Assembly (NCBI RefSeq): GCF_004804335.1
Contig: NZ_SRXY01000003.1
Span: forward strand, 62,001-126,000
Direction: 5' to 3'
From: Pacificoceanicola onchidii
Lineage (GTDB): Bacteria; Pseudomonadota; Alphaproteobacteria; Rhodobacterales; Rhodobacteraceae
Length of the DNA stretch: 64,000 nt
Shown: positions 36,771-46,720 of the stretch, one piece after another
Numbering within the stretch: the stretch's first letter is position 1
Layout of the letters: every line of letters begins with the position of its first letter
Program-made: the position numbers and the translations under genes
Notes under the pieces: generated by a model
Database searches by the model: none
The model's input: the letters and a program-made list of their open reading frames with translations, nothing else
Told to the model about the DNA's origin: nothing

Positions 36771-36795
36771 TACCATGAATTCCCATGGCATCCCT
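36771..36795 (-). promoter_or_regulatory. MraZ-box-like array near the putative mraZ promoter
   Basis: Read on the minus strand AGGGA, TGGGA and TGGTA occur with exact 5-base spacers. The array abuts TATATG at 36795-36800, a possible -10, about 255 bases before mraZ. With the distal array it forms an inverted pair sharing GGGATGCCATGGGAATT-like sequence. Confidence 0.4.
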
Positions 36796-37052
36796 ATATG
36801 CACAGGATGAAGAGCGGTAAGGGGCACAAGACCCCGCACCAAGTTCAAAAACAAAAATAAGAGCAGGTATCATACAGGCACCGCTTTTCATTCTGAACAC
36901 AAGGATCCGGCGCGCGGGCGAGCAGACATCCCCCCAGGTGGCGCGCGCAGTCGGAGATACCCGCATCGCGGGTCAGCGGCGGGTTGGTCAGTGGCAGCAG
37001 ATCAACCCGCCGTCTTTCGTTTCAAGGGGGCGGATAAAGAGGGGCAGGCGGA

Positions 37053-37565
37053 GTGAGCCGCAGGCTGAGGTTCAGAGGCGAGTTCACCAACAAGGTGGAC
37101 ACAAAGGGCAGGGTCAGCATCCCGGCCCCGTTTCGCCGTGTGCTTCAGGCCGGTGATCCGGACTGGACCGAGGGTCTGAACCCGAACTTTGTCATCGTCT
37201 ATGGCGACCCGAAAAAGCCCTATCTCGAATGCTTTACCGTTGAGGAAATGGAGGCGGTCGAAGATCGCATCGCCGCCATGCCGCGCGGTTCCAAGAAACG
37301 TAAGCTGCTCGAATACATCTATTCCACGCAGAGTGTGACAACTTCGGTTGATGAGACGGGGCGCATCGTTCTGTCCGCCGCGCTGCGCAAGAAGGCCGGG
37401 ATTTCGGGGGAGGCGTATTTTGCCTCGAACCTGGACACCTTCCAGATCTGGCAGCCTGCGGCGTTTGAAGAAGAAAATCGCGCCAATGCGGAGGCGCTGC
37501 TGGAAGACTTGCCGGAAGACTTTGATCTCGCCCAGCTTCTTGACGAGGAAGACGAGGTGCTGTGA
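37053..37565 (+). CDS. mraZ: Transcriptional regulator MraZ
   Basis: A 170-aa AbrB-fold DNA-binding protein at the head of the division and cell-wall cluster, which in E. coli represses this operon. Two SpoVT-AbrB units are visible: [19 protein letters not shown] with FRRVLQ, and [19 protein letters not shown]. The start is GTG 37053 behind GGCGGAG. The stop overlaps the rsmH start (TGATG). TGGGN arrays upstream fit autoregulation. Cytoplasmic or nucleoid-associated. C-terminal acidic tail (about residues 145-170) is longer than in E. coli. Confidence 0.95.
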   Translation: MSRRLRFRGEFTNKVDTKGRVSIPAPFRRVLQAGDPDWTEGLNPNFVIVYGDPKKPYLECFTVEEMEAVEDRIAAMPRGSKKRKLLEYIYSTQSVTTSVDETGRIVLSAALRKKAGISGEAYFASNLDTFQIWQPAAFEEENRANAEALLEDLPEDFDLAQLLDEEDEVL

Positions 37566-38542
37566 TGGCCAGTGAGGGCGCGCCGCATATTCCCGTCCTG
37601 CTGCGCCCGCTTCTTGAAGCTGTGGCGCCGGTCTCTGGCACGTGGATTGACGGGACATTGGGGGCTGGCGGCTATACGCGCGGGCTTCTGGAAGCCGGGG
37701 CAGAGCACGTCATCGGGATCGACCGCGATCCGCTGGCGCATGACCTGGCTCTGGACTGGATCGGACCTTATGCAGAGCGGATGACGCTCGTTGAGGGCAA
37801 CTTCTCCGAAATGGATCAGGTGGCGGAGGTCGTGGACGGCGTGGTGCTCGATCTGGGCGTCTCGTCCATGCAGCTTGATCAGGCGGAACGCGGCTTTTCC
37901 TTCATGAAGGACGGTCCGCTGGATATGCGCATGGCGCAGGCGGGACGCTCGGCGGCGGATCTGGTGAACGATTTGCCCGAAGCGGAGATCGCCGACATTC
38001 TCTATCACTACGGCGAAGAGCGGCAGTCCCGCAAACTCGCAGGCCGCATCGTGCGGGCGCGCGAGGCAAAGCCGTTTGAGACGACGCTGGAGCTGGCGGA
38101 ACTGATCGAAGGCGCGCTGGGCCGGACCAAGCCGGGGCAGGCACATGCGGCGACCCGCAGTTTTCAGGCGCTGCGCATTGCAGTGAACGAAGAATATCAG
38201 GCGCTTTGGCAGGGTTTGCTGGCGGCGGAACGGGTACTGAAGCCGGGCGGTTTGCTGGCGGTTGTGACTTTCCATTCCGTCGAAGACCGTATGGTCAAAC
38301 GCTTTTTCCAGGCCCATGGCGAGGCGAAGCGGCACAAGAACCGCTATTCCGACGAGGTGCACGAGGCCACCGCGCCGTTTGACGTGATCACCCGCAAGGC
38401 CGTGGGGCCGGATGCGGTAGAGCTGGCGGACAATCCGCGTGCCCGCTCTGCGAAACTGCGGGTGGGGCGGCGCACGCAGGTTCCCGCCATGGATTTGGAC
38501 GCCGACGCCATCGCGACCCCGGACCACAACAGGAGAACATGA
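37565..38542 (+). CDS. rsmH: 16S rRNA (cytosine(1402)-N(4))-methyltransferase
   Basis: SAM-dependent methyltransferase that modifies C1402 of 16S rRNA. The 325-aa protein has [18 protein letters not shown], the SAM motif [49 protein letters not shown] and the [20 protein letters not shown] motif, all diagnostic of MraW/RsmH. ATG 37565 overlaps the mraZ stop. ftsL follows after 3 bases, so the unit is tightly packed. Confidence 0.97.
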   Translation: MASEGAPHIPVLLRPLLEAVAPVSGTWIDGTLGAGGYTRGLLEAGAEHVIGIDRDPLAHDLALDWIGPYAERMTLVEGNFSEMDQVAEVVDGVVLDLGVSSMQLDQAERGFSFMKDGPLDMRMAQAGRSAADLVNDLPEAEIADILYHYGEERQSRKLAGRIVRAREAKPFETTLELAELIEGALGRTKPGQAHAATRSFQALRIAVNEEYQALWQGLLAAERVLKPGGLLAVVTFHSVEDRMVKRFFQAHGEAKRHKNRYSDEVHEATAPFDVITRKAVGPDAVELADNPRARSAKLRVGRRTQVPAMDLDADAIATPDHNRRT

Positions 38543-38545
38543 CCC

Positions 38546-38890
38546 ATGCGCACCTTGCTGTTTCTTCTGACCGCGCTGGCCGTGATCGGCTCCGGTTTCT
38601 GGGCTTACCGTGAGAACTACGCGACGCAGGCCGAGCTTGACCGCACGCAAGAGTTGCGCCGCGAGATTGGTGCGGCGCGAGAGCGTCTGGCGATTTTGCG
38701 CGCGGAATGGGCCTATCTGAACCGACCGGATCGCTTGCGTGATCTGGCGAACCTGAACTTTGACCGGCTTGGCCTTCTGCCGCTGCGTCCGGACCAGTTT
38801 GGGCGGGTCGATCAAGTGGCCTTCCCGATGCCGGAGCAGATCGACATCACCCAACCGATTGACGTGACCAGCGCGGGGGCAGACCAATGA
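38546..38890 (+). CDS. ftsL: Cell division protein FtsL
   Basis: A 114-aa bitopic membrane protein of the divisome. One N-terminal transmembrane helix (MRTLLFLLTALAVIGSGFWA) is followed by a leucine-zipper-like coiled coil (ELDRTQELRREIGAARERLA) and the WAYLNRPDRLRDLANLNF motif typical of alphaproteobacterial FtsL. The partners would be FtsB/DivIC and FtsQ, which are outside this window. The stop overlaps the ftsI start by four bases. Sequence is weakly conserved in general, but position and layout make the call strong. Confidence 0.9.
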   Translation: MRTLLFLLTALAVIGSGFWAYRENYATQAELDRTQELRREIGAARERLAILRAEWAYLNRPDRLRDLANLNFDRLGLLPLRPDQFGRVDQVAFPMPEQIDITQPIDVTSAGADQ

Positions 38891-40677
38891 TCCGCACACC
38901 GCTTCGCCCGCTTGCCCGTATCCTCGATGCACGCGAAAAGGGTGAAAATCCGGACGCCATCGAGCGCGAGAACCTGCGCATCCGCCACGAGCAGATACGC
39001 GACTCCAGCCGGGTGCGCGCCGAAGGACGGCTGCTTGTTCTGGGGCTGACGTTCTTCTGCGCCTTTGCGGTGATTGGCGCGCGTATGGGCACATTGGCGG
39101 CGAGCGAGCCGCGTGAGCCGCGCAGTTATGCCACGGGCGCGTCAATCATCAACAGCCGCGCCGATATCACCGATCGCCATGGCCGCGTTCTGGCGACGAA
39201 TATGTCGACCCACAGCCTCTATGCGCACCCGCACCAGATGATCGAACCAGAGCGCGCGGCACAGGAACTGGTGCGCATCTTTCCCGATCTCGATCAGGAG
39301 AGGCTGGTCAAGGATTTCACCGGAGGAAAGCGCAAGTTCCTTTGGGTGAAGAAGAAAATCAGCCCCGAGCAAATGCAGCAGGTGCACGACATCGGCGAGC
39401 CGGGCTTGCTTTTTGGTCCGCGCGAGATGCGGCTTTATCCCAATGGCGCGCTGATGGCGCATGTGTTAGGCGGGACCAGCTTTGGCCGCGAAGGCGTGCA
39501 CGCGGCAGAGGTTGTCGGCACCGCCGGGATCGAAAAATTTCTGGATGACGAATTGCGTGACCCGGCCCGCGAAGGTGCGCCGGTGCAGCTTTCCCTGGAC
39601 CTGACAGTGCAGTCGGTCACCGAAGAGGTGCTCGACGTCGGCATGAAGCTGATGAACGCCAAAGGCGCGGCCTCGGTGCTGATGGATGTGCGCACCGGCG
39701 AGGTCATCGCCATCGCGTCTCTGCCTGATTTCGACCCGAACAAACGCCCGCGCCCCCTGACCGAAGGCGATGCCTCCGACAGTCCGCTGTTCAACCGTGC
39801 CGTGCAGGGGGTTTATGAGCTTGGCTCCACTTTCAAGATTTTCGCCGCCGCGCAGGCGCTTGATCTCGGCCTGTTCAACGCCAGCACGATCATCGACACG
39901 CGCCCGCCCTTCAAGGTCGGTGGGCACAAGATCGGCGAGTTCGAGAACCACAATTACGGCGAGATTTCTGTCGAGGAGATCATCGTCAAAAGCTCCAACC
40001 GGGGCACCGGGAAAATGGCGCTTGCCATTGGACCCGCGCGGCAGAAAGAGTTCCTGAAAGGGCTGGGGTTCTTTGATCCTACTCCGCTTGAGATTGTAGA
40101 AGCCAAGGGCGGCCAGCCGCTTTTGCCAAAACGCTGGACGGATCTCAGCGCCGTGACGATCTCTTATGGCCACGGGCTGTCGGCTTCGCCTTTGCACCTC
40201 GCGGCGGGTTATGCGGCGATTGCCAACGGCGGTGTTTACGTCAAGCCGACGCTTCTGAAAACCAGCGGTGCGCAAAACGGCGCGCGGATCATGTCCGAGC
40301 GCTCTGCGGCGGCGGCGCGGACCATGCTGCGCAAGGTTGTGACCGAGGGCACCGCGAGCTTCGGCGAGGTTCCGGGCTATTTTGTCGGCGGCAAGACCGG
40401 CACGGCGGACAAGCCCAAGGAACGCGGCGGCGGCTATTACAAAGACAAGACCATCACCACCTTTGCCAGCCTCTTCCCGGCGCACGATCCGCGTTACGTG
40501 TTGATCGTGACGCTGGACGAGCCGAGCGAAAACTCCGGCAAGAAACCGCGCCGGACCGCCGGTTGGACGGCGGTGCCTGTTGCGGCGGAGATGATTGGCC
40601 GCGTTGCGCCGCTTCTGGGGCTGCGCCCGGATGTTGCGCGGATGCAGGTTGAGCGCGTTTACCAGACGTCCAACTGA
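38887..40677 (+). CDS. ftsI: Peptidoglycan transpeptidase FtsI (PBP3)
   Basis: Septal cross-linking enzyme, target of beta-lactams. The 596-aa protein has a cytoplasmic N-terminus, one membrane anchor (about residues 36-60), a PBP dimer domain (RADITDRHGRVLATNMST) and a transpeptidase domain with nucleophile Ser314 in GSTFK, the SSN triad in VKSSNRGTGKMAL and the KTGT box in GGKTGTADKPKERGGG. Everything needed for activity is present. After the stop an inverted-repeat element separates it from murE, whereas these genes usually abut. Confidence 0.96.
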   Translation: MIRTPLRPLARILDAREKGENPDAIERENLRIRHEQIRDSSRVRAEGRLLVLGLTFFCAFAVIGARMGTLAASEPREPRSYATGASIINSRADITDRHGRVLATNMSTHSLYAHPHQMIEPERAAQELVRIFPDLDQERLVKDFTGGKRKFLWVKKKISPEQMQQVHDIGEPGLLFGPREMRLYPNGALMAHVLGGTSFGREGVHAAEVVGTAGIEKFLDDELRDPAREGAPVQLSLDLTVQSVTEEVLDVGMKLMNAKGAASVLMDVRTGEVIAIASLPDFDPNKRPRPLTEGDASDSPLFNRAVQGVYELGSTFKIFAAAQALDLGLFNASTIIDTRPPFKVGGHKIGEFENHNYGEISVEEIIVKSSNRGTGKMALAIGPARQKEFLKGLGFFDPTPLEIVEAKGGQPLLPKRWTDLSAVTISYGHGLSASPLHLAAGYAAIANGGVYVKPTLLKTSGAQNGARIMSERSAAAARTMLRKVVTEGTASFGEVPGYFVGGKTGTADKPKERGGGYYKDKTITTFASLFPAHDPRYVLIVTLDEPSENSGKKPRRTAGWTAVPVAAEMIGRVAPLLGLRPDVARMQVERVYQTSN

Positions 40678-40711
40678 GCGGCCCCATATGGCAACCCGGC
40701 AAGCTTTGGCA

Positions 40712-40979
40712 TAGGGTCCGGAAGCATGGAATGCACTCTCTCAGCGCCAAAAAATGCTCGAGATCAGATGTTTACTTTCCGAAGTCACGACTTCGCGTCA
40801 TGGCAAGGGAAGTACGCCTCTGAGATCGTGCATTTTTTGGCGCCCTTTCGGGTTCGGCGGAATTTGCGCCTTACTGCGTCACCGGGCCTTGAAATAGATC
40901 ACTATTCCTGCGACCCCGTTCCTTGTCAGACACAAATTCTGACGAACTGAGAGGGTGCATTCCATGCATCCGGACCCTA
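40712..40979. mobile_element. 268-bp inverted-repeat element (MITE-like) between ftsI and murE
   Basis: The ends 40712-40744 and 40947-40979 are 33-base inverted repeats with two mismatches (both begin TAGGGTCCGGA and end CTCTCAG). Inside, GCGCCAAAAAATGC at 40744-40757 is exactly mirrored at 40830-40843, and GTCAGA-cacaaat-TCTGAC makes a third hairpin at 40926-40943. No transposase frame is present. It resembles a non-autonomous mobile unit or a processed structural RNA element. Its right end abuts AGGAG, the possible murE ribosome-binding site. Confidence 0.7.
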
Positions 40980-41009
40980 GGAGAGCGCAGAGTGAAGCAG
41001 GGGGCAGAT

Positions 41010-42491
41010 ATGGGGACCAAGGCCAAGTCTCTGGCGGAGTTGGGGCTGACCGCGCGCGCAGGCCGCGAAGCGCAGATCACCGGGATTTCCGTGGACAGCC
41101 GGGCAGTAGAGGCCGGCACGCTTTTTGCCGCGATGCCCGGCACGCAGGTGCATGGCGCAAAGTTCATTCCCATGGCTCTGGAGCAGGGCGCGGCGGCTGT
41201 TCTGACCGACAAGGACGGAGCCGAGATGGCCGAGGCGGCCTTGGCCGGGTCCGATGCGGCGCTGGTCGTGGCTGCGGATCCGAGACAGGCGCTGGCCTTC
41301 ACGGCGGCGCTGTGGTTCGGCGGGCAGCCGGATGTGATGACGGCGGTCACGGGCACCAATGGCAAAACCTCGGTGTCGACCTTCACGCGGATGATCTGGC
41401 AGGCTTTGGGCCTTCCTGCGGTCAACCTCGGGACAACCGGGGTGGAGGGCGACTGGGAAGCGCCATTGGCACATACGACGCCGGAGCCGATCACGCTGCA
41501 CCGCATGCTGGCAGGCGCGCAAGGCGCCGGGATTGAATATGCGGCGATGGAGGCCTCATCACACGGGCTCGAGCAGCGGCGGCTGGACGGGGTGCAACTC
41601 AAGGCGGCTGGCTTCACCAATTTCACGCAGGATCATCTGGATTATCACGCCAGTTTCGAGGCCTATTTCGATGCCAAGGCAGGCCTGTTTGCGCGGGTTC
41701 TGCCGGAGGACGGCACGGCGGTCATCAACATTGACGACCCGCGCGGCGTGGACATGCTCGCCATCGCCAAGGCGCGGGGGCAAGACATCATCACCGTGGG
41801 GCGCGAGGCGGCGGACCTGTGCCTTGAAGGGCAGCGCTTTGATTCCACGGGGCAGGAAATCCGTTTGTCTTTCAACGGGATGGTCCGTCAGGCGCGGCTC
41901 AATCTGATTGGCGGGTTCCAGGCGGAAAACGTGCTTTTGGCTGCCGGTCTGGTGATTGCCTGCGGGGCGGATCCGTCCGATGTGTTTGACGTGCTGCCAC
42001 GGCTTGGCACGGTGCGAGGCCGGATGGAGCTTGCCGCAACGCGCGACAATGGCGCGGCGGTATTTGTTGACTACGCTCATACGCCCGATGCGGTGGCGAC
42101 CGCGATTCAGGCGCTGCGGCCGCATGTAATGGGCAAGCTGGTGGCCATCGTCGGCGCGGGCGGGGACCGGGACACGTCGAAGCGGCCTTTGATGGGCAAG
42201 GCGGCGGCGGAGCATGCGGATTTGGTGATCGTGACGGATGACAATCCGCGCAGCGAGGACCCGCGCCTGATCCGCGCGGCGGTCAAGGCGGGCGCGCCGG
42301 ATGCGCTGGAGTTTGGCGATCGGGCCGAGGCGATCCTGCGCGGCGTGGACGCGCTTGAGCCGGGTGACGCCCTGCTGGTTCTGGGCAAGGGCCATGAGAG
42401 CGGGCAGACGGTCGGGGATACGGTCTATCCCTTTGACGATGTTGAACAATCAAGTGTCGCGGTGGCGGCACTGGATGGGAGGCTGTCATGA
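41010..42491 (+). CDS. murE: UDP-MurNAc-L-Ala-D-Glu-2,6-diaminopimelate ligase
   Basis: Adds meso-diaminopimelate to the peptidoglycan precursor. The 493-aa protein has the N-terminal domain (ITGISVDSRAVEAGTLFAAMPG), the ATP loop VTGTNGKTSVSTFTRMIW, MEASSHGLEQRRLDGV and, near the end, VTDDNPRSEDP, the DNPR motif that selects diaminopimelate over lysine. ATG 41010 has GGGGG 5 bases upstream; GTG 40992 with AGGAG at 40979-40983 is a strong alternative that adds six residues. The stop overlaps murF. Confidence 0.96.
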   Translation: MGTKAKSLAELGLTARAGREAQITGISVDSRAVEAGTLFAAMPGTQVHGAKFIPMALEQGAAAVLTDKDGAEMAEAALAGSDAALVVAADPRQALAFTAALWFGGQPDVMTAVTGTNGKTSVSTFTRMIWQALGLPAVNLGTTGVEGDWEAPLAHTTPEPITLHRMLAGAQGAGIEYAAMEASSHGLEQRRLDGVQLKAAGFTNFTQDHLDYHASFEAYFDAKAGLFARVLPEDGTAVINIDDPRGVDMLAIAKARGQDIITVGREAADLCLEGQRFDSTGQEIRLSFNGMVRQARLNLIGGFQAENVLLAAGLVIACGADPSDVFDVLPRLGTVRGRMELAATRDNGAAVFVDYAHTPDAVATAIQALRPHVMGKLVAIVGAGGDRDTSKRPLMGKAAAEHADLVIVTDDNPRSEDPRLIRAAVKAGAPDALEFGDRAEAILRGVDALEPGDALLVLGKGHESGQTVGDTVYPFDDVEQSSVAVAALDGRLS

Positions 42492-43924
42492 CACTCTGGA
42501 CTTCCGAGGCGGCCGCTGAGGCGACCGGCGGGCGGGCGCTTGTGCCGTTTTCGGTGGATGGCGTGTCGATTGACACGCGCACGATTGCGCCCGGTGATCT
42601 GTTTGTGGCGCTGAAAGCGGCGCGTGATGGGCATGACTTTGTGGCGCAGGCTTTGGAAAAGGGCGCTGGCGCGGCCTTGGTCAGCCGCATTCCTGAAGGC
42701 GTGGCTGAAGATGCGCCTTTGCTTCTCGTCGACGATGTGCAGACCGCTTTGGAAGACCTTGGCAAAGCGTCGCGCGCGCGGTTTGAGGGACGGGTTGTGG
42801 CGGTGACCGGTTCGGTCGGCAAGACCTCGACCAAGGAAATGTTGCGCACGGTTCTGGGCGCGATGGGCACGGTCCACGCCGCCGAGAAGAGCTACAACAA
42901 CCATTGGGGTGTGCCGCTGACGCTGGCGCGGATGCCGCAGGACATGGATTTTGCCGTGATCGAGATCGGCATGAACCATCCCGGAGAGATTTCTCCGCTG
43001 GCGGGTTTTGCCCGTCCGCATGTGGCGATGATCACCATCGTCGCGCCTGCGCATCTGGAAGCTTTTGAGAGCCTTGAAGGGATCGCACGCGAGAAGGCGG
43101 CGATCTTTGACGGGCTGGAGCCGGAGGGCACGGCGGTGCTGAACGGTGATCTGCCGGTTTCGGGTATCTTGCGCGACGCGGGGCAGGCTCATGCGGCGCA
43201 GGTGTTTGAATTTGGTGAGAAAAGCGGAAACACGCACCATGTCGAAGAGGTCACGCTGCGCGATACAGTCACCGTGGCCCATGGCCAGATCGGCGCGGAT
43301 GAGGTGCTCTACAAGGTCATGGTGCCGGGGCGGCATTTTGCGATGAACGCCATGGGTGTTCTGGCGGTGACGGATGCGCTTGGGCTGGACAGGGCCGAGG
43401 CGGTCATGGCGCTGGCGCAGTGGAATCCCGGTGCGGGACGCGGCGCGCGCGAGCGTGTGGTTCTGGACCCGGCGCAGAGGGGCGCGGCTCTGGAGCTGAT
43501 TGATGACGCTTACAATGCCAACCCGGCGTCGCTTGGCGCGTCTTTGGAGGTGCTGGCGGCGGCAGAGCCGGTGAACGAAGTGGGCCGTGTCGGGCAGGGG
43601 CGGCGGATTGCCATCCTTGGCGACATGAAGGAACTGGGCCTGACCGAAGCCGCGTTGCACGCCGGGATAGCCGATCTGCCTGCCATGGCGCGGATCGACC
43701 GGGTGCATTGTGTCGGGCCGCTGATGCGCCACCTGTGGGAGGCGCTGCCCGAGGACAAGCGCGGGCGCTGGGAAGACAACGCGGCCGATATGGTCGACCG
43801 GCTGGGCCACGCGCTGGACGCGGGTGACGTGGTTTTGGTGAAAGGATCGCTGTCCATGGGGCTGGCCCGCGTGGTTGACGCGATCCGCAAAATGGGCCAA
43901 GGCCCCGCGGATCAGGAAGAGTGA
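42488..43924 (+). CDS. murF: UDP-MurNAc-tripeptide-D-alanyl-D-alanine ligase
   Basis: Adds D-Ala-D-Ala to the precursor. The 478-aa Mur ligase has [22 protein letters not shown], the ATP loop [35 protein letters not shown] and [19 protein letters not shown], then [19 protein letters not shown] and LKGS-type [18 protein letters not shown] at the end. All catalytic-loop motifs are present and the length is typical. Start overlaps the murE stop by four bases; mraY starts 10 bases downstream. Confidence 0.97.
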   Translation: MTLWTSEAAAEATGGRALVPFSVDGVSIDTRTIAPGDLFVALKAARDGHDFVAQALEKGAGAALVSRIPEGVAEDAPLLLVDDVQTALEDLGKASRARFEGRVVAVTGSVGKTSTKEMLRTVLGAMGTVHAAEKSYNNHWGVPLTLARMPQDMDFAVIEIGMNHPGEISPLAGFARPHVAMITIVAPAHLEAFESLEGIAREKAAIFDGLEPEGTAVLNGDLPVSGILRDAGQAHAAQVFEFGEKSGNTHHVEEVTLRDTVTVAHGQIGADEVLYKVMVPGRHFAMNAMGVLAVTDALGLDRAEAVMALAQWNPGAGRGARERVVLDPAQRGAALELIDDAYNANPASLGASLEVLAAAEPVNEVGRVGQGRRIAILGDMKELGLTEAALHAGIADLPAMARIDRVHCVGPLMRHLWEALPEDKRGRWEDNAADMVDRLGHALDAGDVVLVKGSLSMGLARVVDAIRKMGQGPADQEE

Positions 43925-43934
43925 GGAAGGCTGT

Positions 43935-45017
43935 ATGCTGTATTGGCTGACGGAATTGAGCGACGGCGGGGATGTGTTCAACCTGTTCCGCTACATCACC
44001 TTCCGCGCGGGCGGGGCGTTTCTGACCGCGCTGATCTTTGGGTTCCTCTTTGGCCTGCCGCTGATCAACGTGCTGCGCCGCAAACAAGGCAAGGGCCAGC
44101 CGATCCGCGATGATGGTCCCGAGGGCCACTTCGTCAAGGCAGGCACCCCGACCATGGGGGGGCTGTTGATCATCGGGGCGCTGACCACGTCGACATTGCT
44201 CTGGGCGCGGCTTGATAATCCTTTTGTCTGGATGGTTCTGTTTGTGACCGTGGCCTATGCGGCCATCGGCTTTGCGGATGATTTTGCTAAGGTGTCCAAG
44301 CAGAACACCGCCGGGGTCTCGGGCCGGGTACGCCTGGCGCTTGGCCTTCTGATCGCAGCGATTGCCGGGTTCTGGGCAGCGCAGTTCCACCCCGAAGAGC
44401 TTTCCAATCAACTGGCCCTGCCGATCTTCAAGGACACGCTGATCAATCTTGGCTTCCTGTTTGTGCCCTTTGCGGTGATCGTGATTGTCGGCTCTGCCAA
44501 CGCGGTGAACCTGACCGACGGTCTCGACGGGCTGGCCATCATGCCTGTGATGATCGCGACCTCCACGCTGGGCGTGATCGCCTATGCGGTGGGGCGCGTC
44601 GATTTCACCGAATATCTCGATGTGCACTACGTGCCGGGCACCGGGGAGATCCTTGTGTTTGCCGCGGGCGTTGTCGGCGGGGGCCTGGGCTTCCTGTGGT
44701 ACAACGCGCCGCCGGCTGCGGTGTTCATGGGGGACACCGGGTCGCTGGCTTTGGGCGGCGCCTTGGGCGCGATTGCTGTGGCGACAAAGCACGAATTGGT
44801 TCTGGCGATTGTCGGCGGGCTCTTTGTGGTCGAAGCGCTTTCGGTGATCATCCAGGTGCTTTACTTCAAACGCACGGGCAAGCGCGTGTTCCTGATGGCC
44901 CCGATCCACCATCACTATGAGAAGAAGGGCTGGGCAGAGCCGCAGATCGTGATCCGCTTCTGGATCATCTCGCTGATCCTCGCCATCGTGGGTCTTGCCA
45001 CGCTGAAAGTTCGCTGA
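43935..45017 (+). CDS. mraY: Phospho-N-acetylmuramoyl-pentapeptide-transferase
   Basis: Integral membrane enzyme that makes lipid I. The 360-aa protein has about ten transmembrane helices and the invariant motifs [17 protein letters not shown], the DD pair in [29 protein letters not shown] and the [21 protein letters not shown] loop. ATG 43935 with GAGGAAGG upstream is preferred over frames reaching back into murF. The gap of 181 bases before murD contains no gene. Confidence 0.97.
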   Translation: MLYWLTELSDGGDVFNLFRYITFRAGGAFLTALIFGFLFGLPLINVLRRKQGKGQPIRDDGPEGHFVKAGTPTMGGLLIIGALTTSTLLWARLDNPFVWMVLFVTVAYAAIGFADDFAKVSKQNTAGVSGRVRLALGLLIAAIAGFWAAQFHPEELSNQLALPIFKDTLINLGFLFVPFAVIVIVGSANAVNLTDGLDGLAIMPVMIATSTLGVIAYAVGRVDFTEYLDVHYVPGTGEILVFAAGVVGGGLGFLWYNAPPAAVFMGDTGSLALGGALGAIAVATKHELVLAIVGGLFVVEALSVIIQVLYFKRTGKRVFLMAPIHHHYEKKGWAEPQIVIRFWIISLILAIVGLATLKVR

Positions 45018-45198
45018 GGGAGCGCCTTGCGGCGCGCAGTGTTCTCGGCCCATCGCCTTTGGCGCTGTGCCTCGGGTGGGCGCGCGTGGCGGATCGTGCG
45101 CGTCTCATGCACAGAACCGCTTGTGGTGGGTCGGGCTTTGGATATTTTGACAGAGAAGAAGCACAAGGCCGGGCGCTCTGACGGTCTGCGGGGGTGAC

Positions 45199-46596
45199 AT
45201 GATTCCAGTTGTCGGATTTGAGGGCCACAAAGTGGCGGTGTTGGGCCTTGGCCGGTCTGGTCTGTCCGCGGCGCGGGCGTTGCGCGAAGGTGGGGCGGAG
45301 GCGTTGGTCTGGGATGACAATCCGGCGGCGCGGGCGCGGGCCGAAGTCGAAGGGTTCGAGGCGAGGGAGTTGACGCGGGCCGGGGCGTTTGAGGGCATTG
45401 CCGCACTGATCGTCTCACCCGGCATTCCGCATCTTTACCCCGCGCCCAACCCGGTGATTGCGGCAGCATTGGAAGCGGGCGTGCCCGTGGACAATGACAT
45501 CGGCCTGTTTTTCCGCTCCATGGGGCGAGGGTGGGAGATGTTCGACCGCACGCCCAAGATCATTGCTGTGACCGGCTCCAACGGCAAATCAACGACATCG
45601 GCGCTGATCCACCATCTGCTGCACGCTGCGGGGCGGGACAGCCAGTTGGCCGGGAACATCGGGCGTGGCGTTCTGGACATTGATCCGTTGGAAGACGGCA
45701 GCGTCGTGGTGTTGGAGCTGTCCAGCTATCAGACCGACCTGGCGCGCGCTTTGACACCGGACGTTGCCGTGTTCACCAACCTCAGTCCCGACCATCTGGA
45801 TCGCCACTCTGGTCTCGGCGGGTATTTCGCCGCCAAACGCCGGCTTTTCGCTGAAGGGGGGCCGGATCGGGCGGTGATTGGCGTTGATGAGGTCGAAGGG
45901 CAATACCTCGCCAACCAGCTCAGCGAAGGGCCGGGAGATGACCGGGTGATCCGTGTCTCGGCGGCCAGCAAACTGAGTGGACCGGGCTGGCAGGTCTTTG
46001 CCAGGAAGGGCTTTCTCTCCGAATGGCGCAAAGGGCGGCAGGTGGCGTCGATTGACCTGCGCGAGATCGGCGGACTGCCGGGCGCGCACAACCATCAGAA
46101 CGCCTGTGCGGCCTATGCCGCCTGCCGCGCACTGGGTCTGGGGCCGCGCGAGATCGAGAAAGGCCTGCACAGCTTCAAAGGCCTGCCGCACCGCAGCCAA
46201 ACCATCGCCGAAGCGAACGGCGTGCGCTTTGTCAACGACAGCAAGGCGACGAACGTGGACAGTGCCCTGAAAGCACTGGAGGCCTTCCGCAACATCCGTT
46301 GGATCTGCGGCGGGCTGATGAAGGAAGGTGGGCTGGAGGCGCTCGCCCCGGGGCTTTCCAACGTGACCAAAGCCTATGTTATCGGGCGAGAAGCGGAGCG
46401 GTTTTCACTGGGCTTGCCGGGCGTAGAGGCGCAGATCTGCACCACGATGCAGGACGCTGTCGCAGCGACCGTCTCAGAGGCGCAGCCCGGCGACGTGGTC
46501 CTGCTGGCTCCGGCCGCAGCCTCATTCGATCAATACGACAACTTCGAAAAACGCGGCGACGACTTCATCGCGCAGGTTACCACCCAGCTCGCCTGA
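45199..46596 (+). CDS. murD: UDP-MurNAc-L-alanine-D-glutamate ligase
   Basis: Adds D-glutamate to UDP-MurNAc-L-Ala. The 465-aa protein has a Rossmann-type N-terminus ([20 protein letters not shown]), the ATP loop [49 protein letters not shown] and [15 protein letters not shown] followed by WICGG, all classical MurD features. It is the last gene of the cluster in this window: ftsW, murG and murC, which normally follow, are not here. Confidence 0.96.
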   Translation: MIPVVGFEGHKVAVLGLGRSGLSAARALREGGAEALVWDDNPAARARAEVEGFEARELTRAGAFEGIAALIVSPGIPHLYPAPNPVIAAALEAGVPVDNDIGLFFRSMGRGWEMFDRTPKIIAVTGSNGKSTTSALIHHLLHAAGRDSQLAGNIGRGVLDIDPLEDGSVVVLELSSYQTDLARALTPDVAVFTNLSPDHLDRHSGLGGYFAAKRRLFAEGGPDRAVIGVDEVEGQYLANQLSEGPGDDRVIRVSAASKLSGPGWQVFARKGFLSEWRKGRQVASIDLREIGGLPGAHNHQNACAAYAACRALGLGPREIEKGLHSFKGLPHRSQTIAEANGVRFVNDSKATNVDSALKALEAFRNIRWICGGLMKEGGLEALAPGLSNVTKAYVIGREAERFSLGLPGVEAQICTTMQDAVAATVSEAQPGDVVLLAPAAASFDQYDNFEKRGDDFIAQVTTQLA

Positions 46597-46604
46597 CGTC
46601 GGGC

Positions 46605-46720
46605 CTTCTTTGTGCGTGAAATATCCTGGGGAGTCGCAGCTTCGCTGCGACGGGGCAACGCCCCGACCCAAAAATTTTGTCCCGGCAAAATTTTCGCGGC
46701 CTCAGAGGTTTTCGCCCAGC
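46605..46720. repeat. Dispersed extragenic repeat, copy 4
   Basis: TTCTTTGTGCGTGAAATATC, a GGGGAGTCGCAGCTTCGCTG dyad, GGGGCAACGCCCC and CAAAAATTTTG-tcccgg-CAAAATTTT reproduce the order seen at 27618-27735. It sits between convergent murD and the PPDK gene and reaches into the 3' end of the latter. Confidence 0.65.

Larger units (their letters stand above)
36331..37052. other. 720-base regulatory region before mraZ
   Basis: This long stretch between the divergent B12 riboswitch and mraZ has lower GC than its surroundings. It holds two TGGGN repeat arrays (36421-36468 and 36771-36795), three DnaA-box-like nonamers (36658-36735) and a TATATG at 36795 that could be a -10 element. Open frames exist on both strands between 36370 and 36720, but they overlap each other and lack convincing starts, so I do not call a gene. 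Confidence 0.55.

Noticed and set aside
37319-39145. A 608-codon open frame on the minus strand across mraZ, rsmH, ftsL and ftsI
   Set aside because: It spans four well-defined genes on the other strand and has no motifs.
40923-41009. Longer N-terminus for MurE starting at 40923
   Set aside because: The extra residues are a translation of the right inverted repeat of the element, and ribosome-binding sites occur only before 40992 and 41010.
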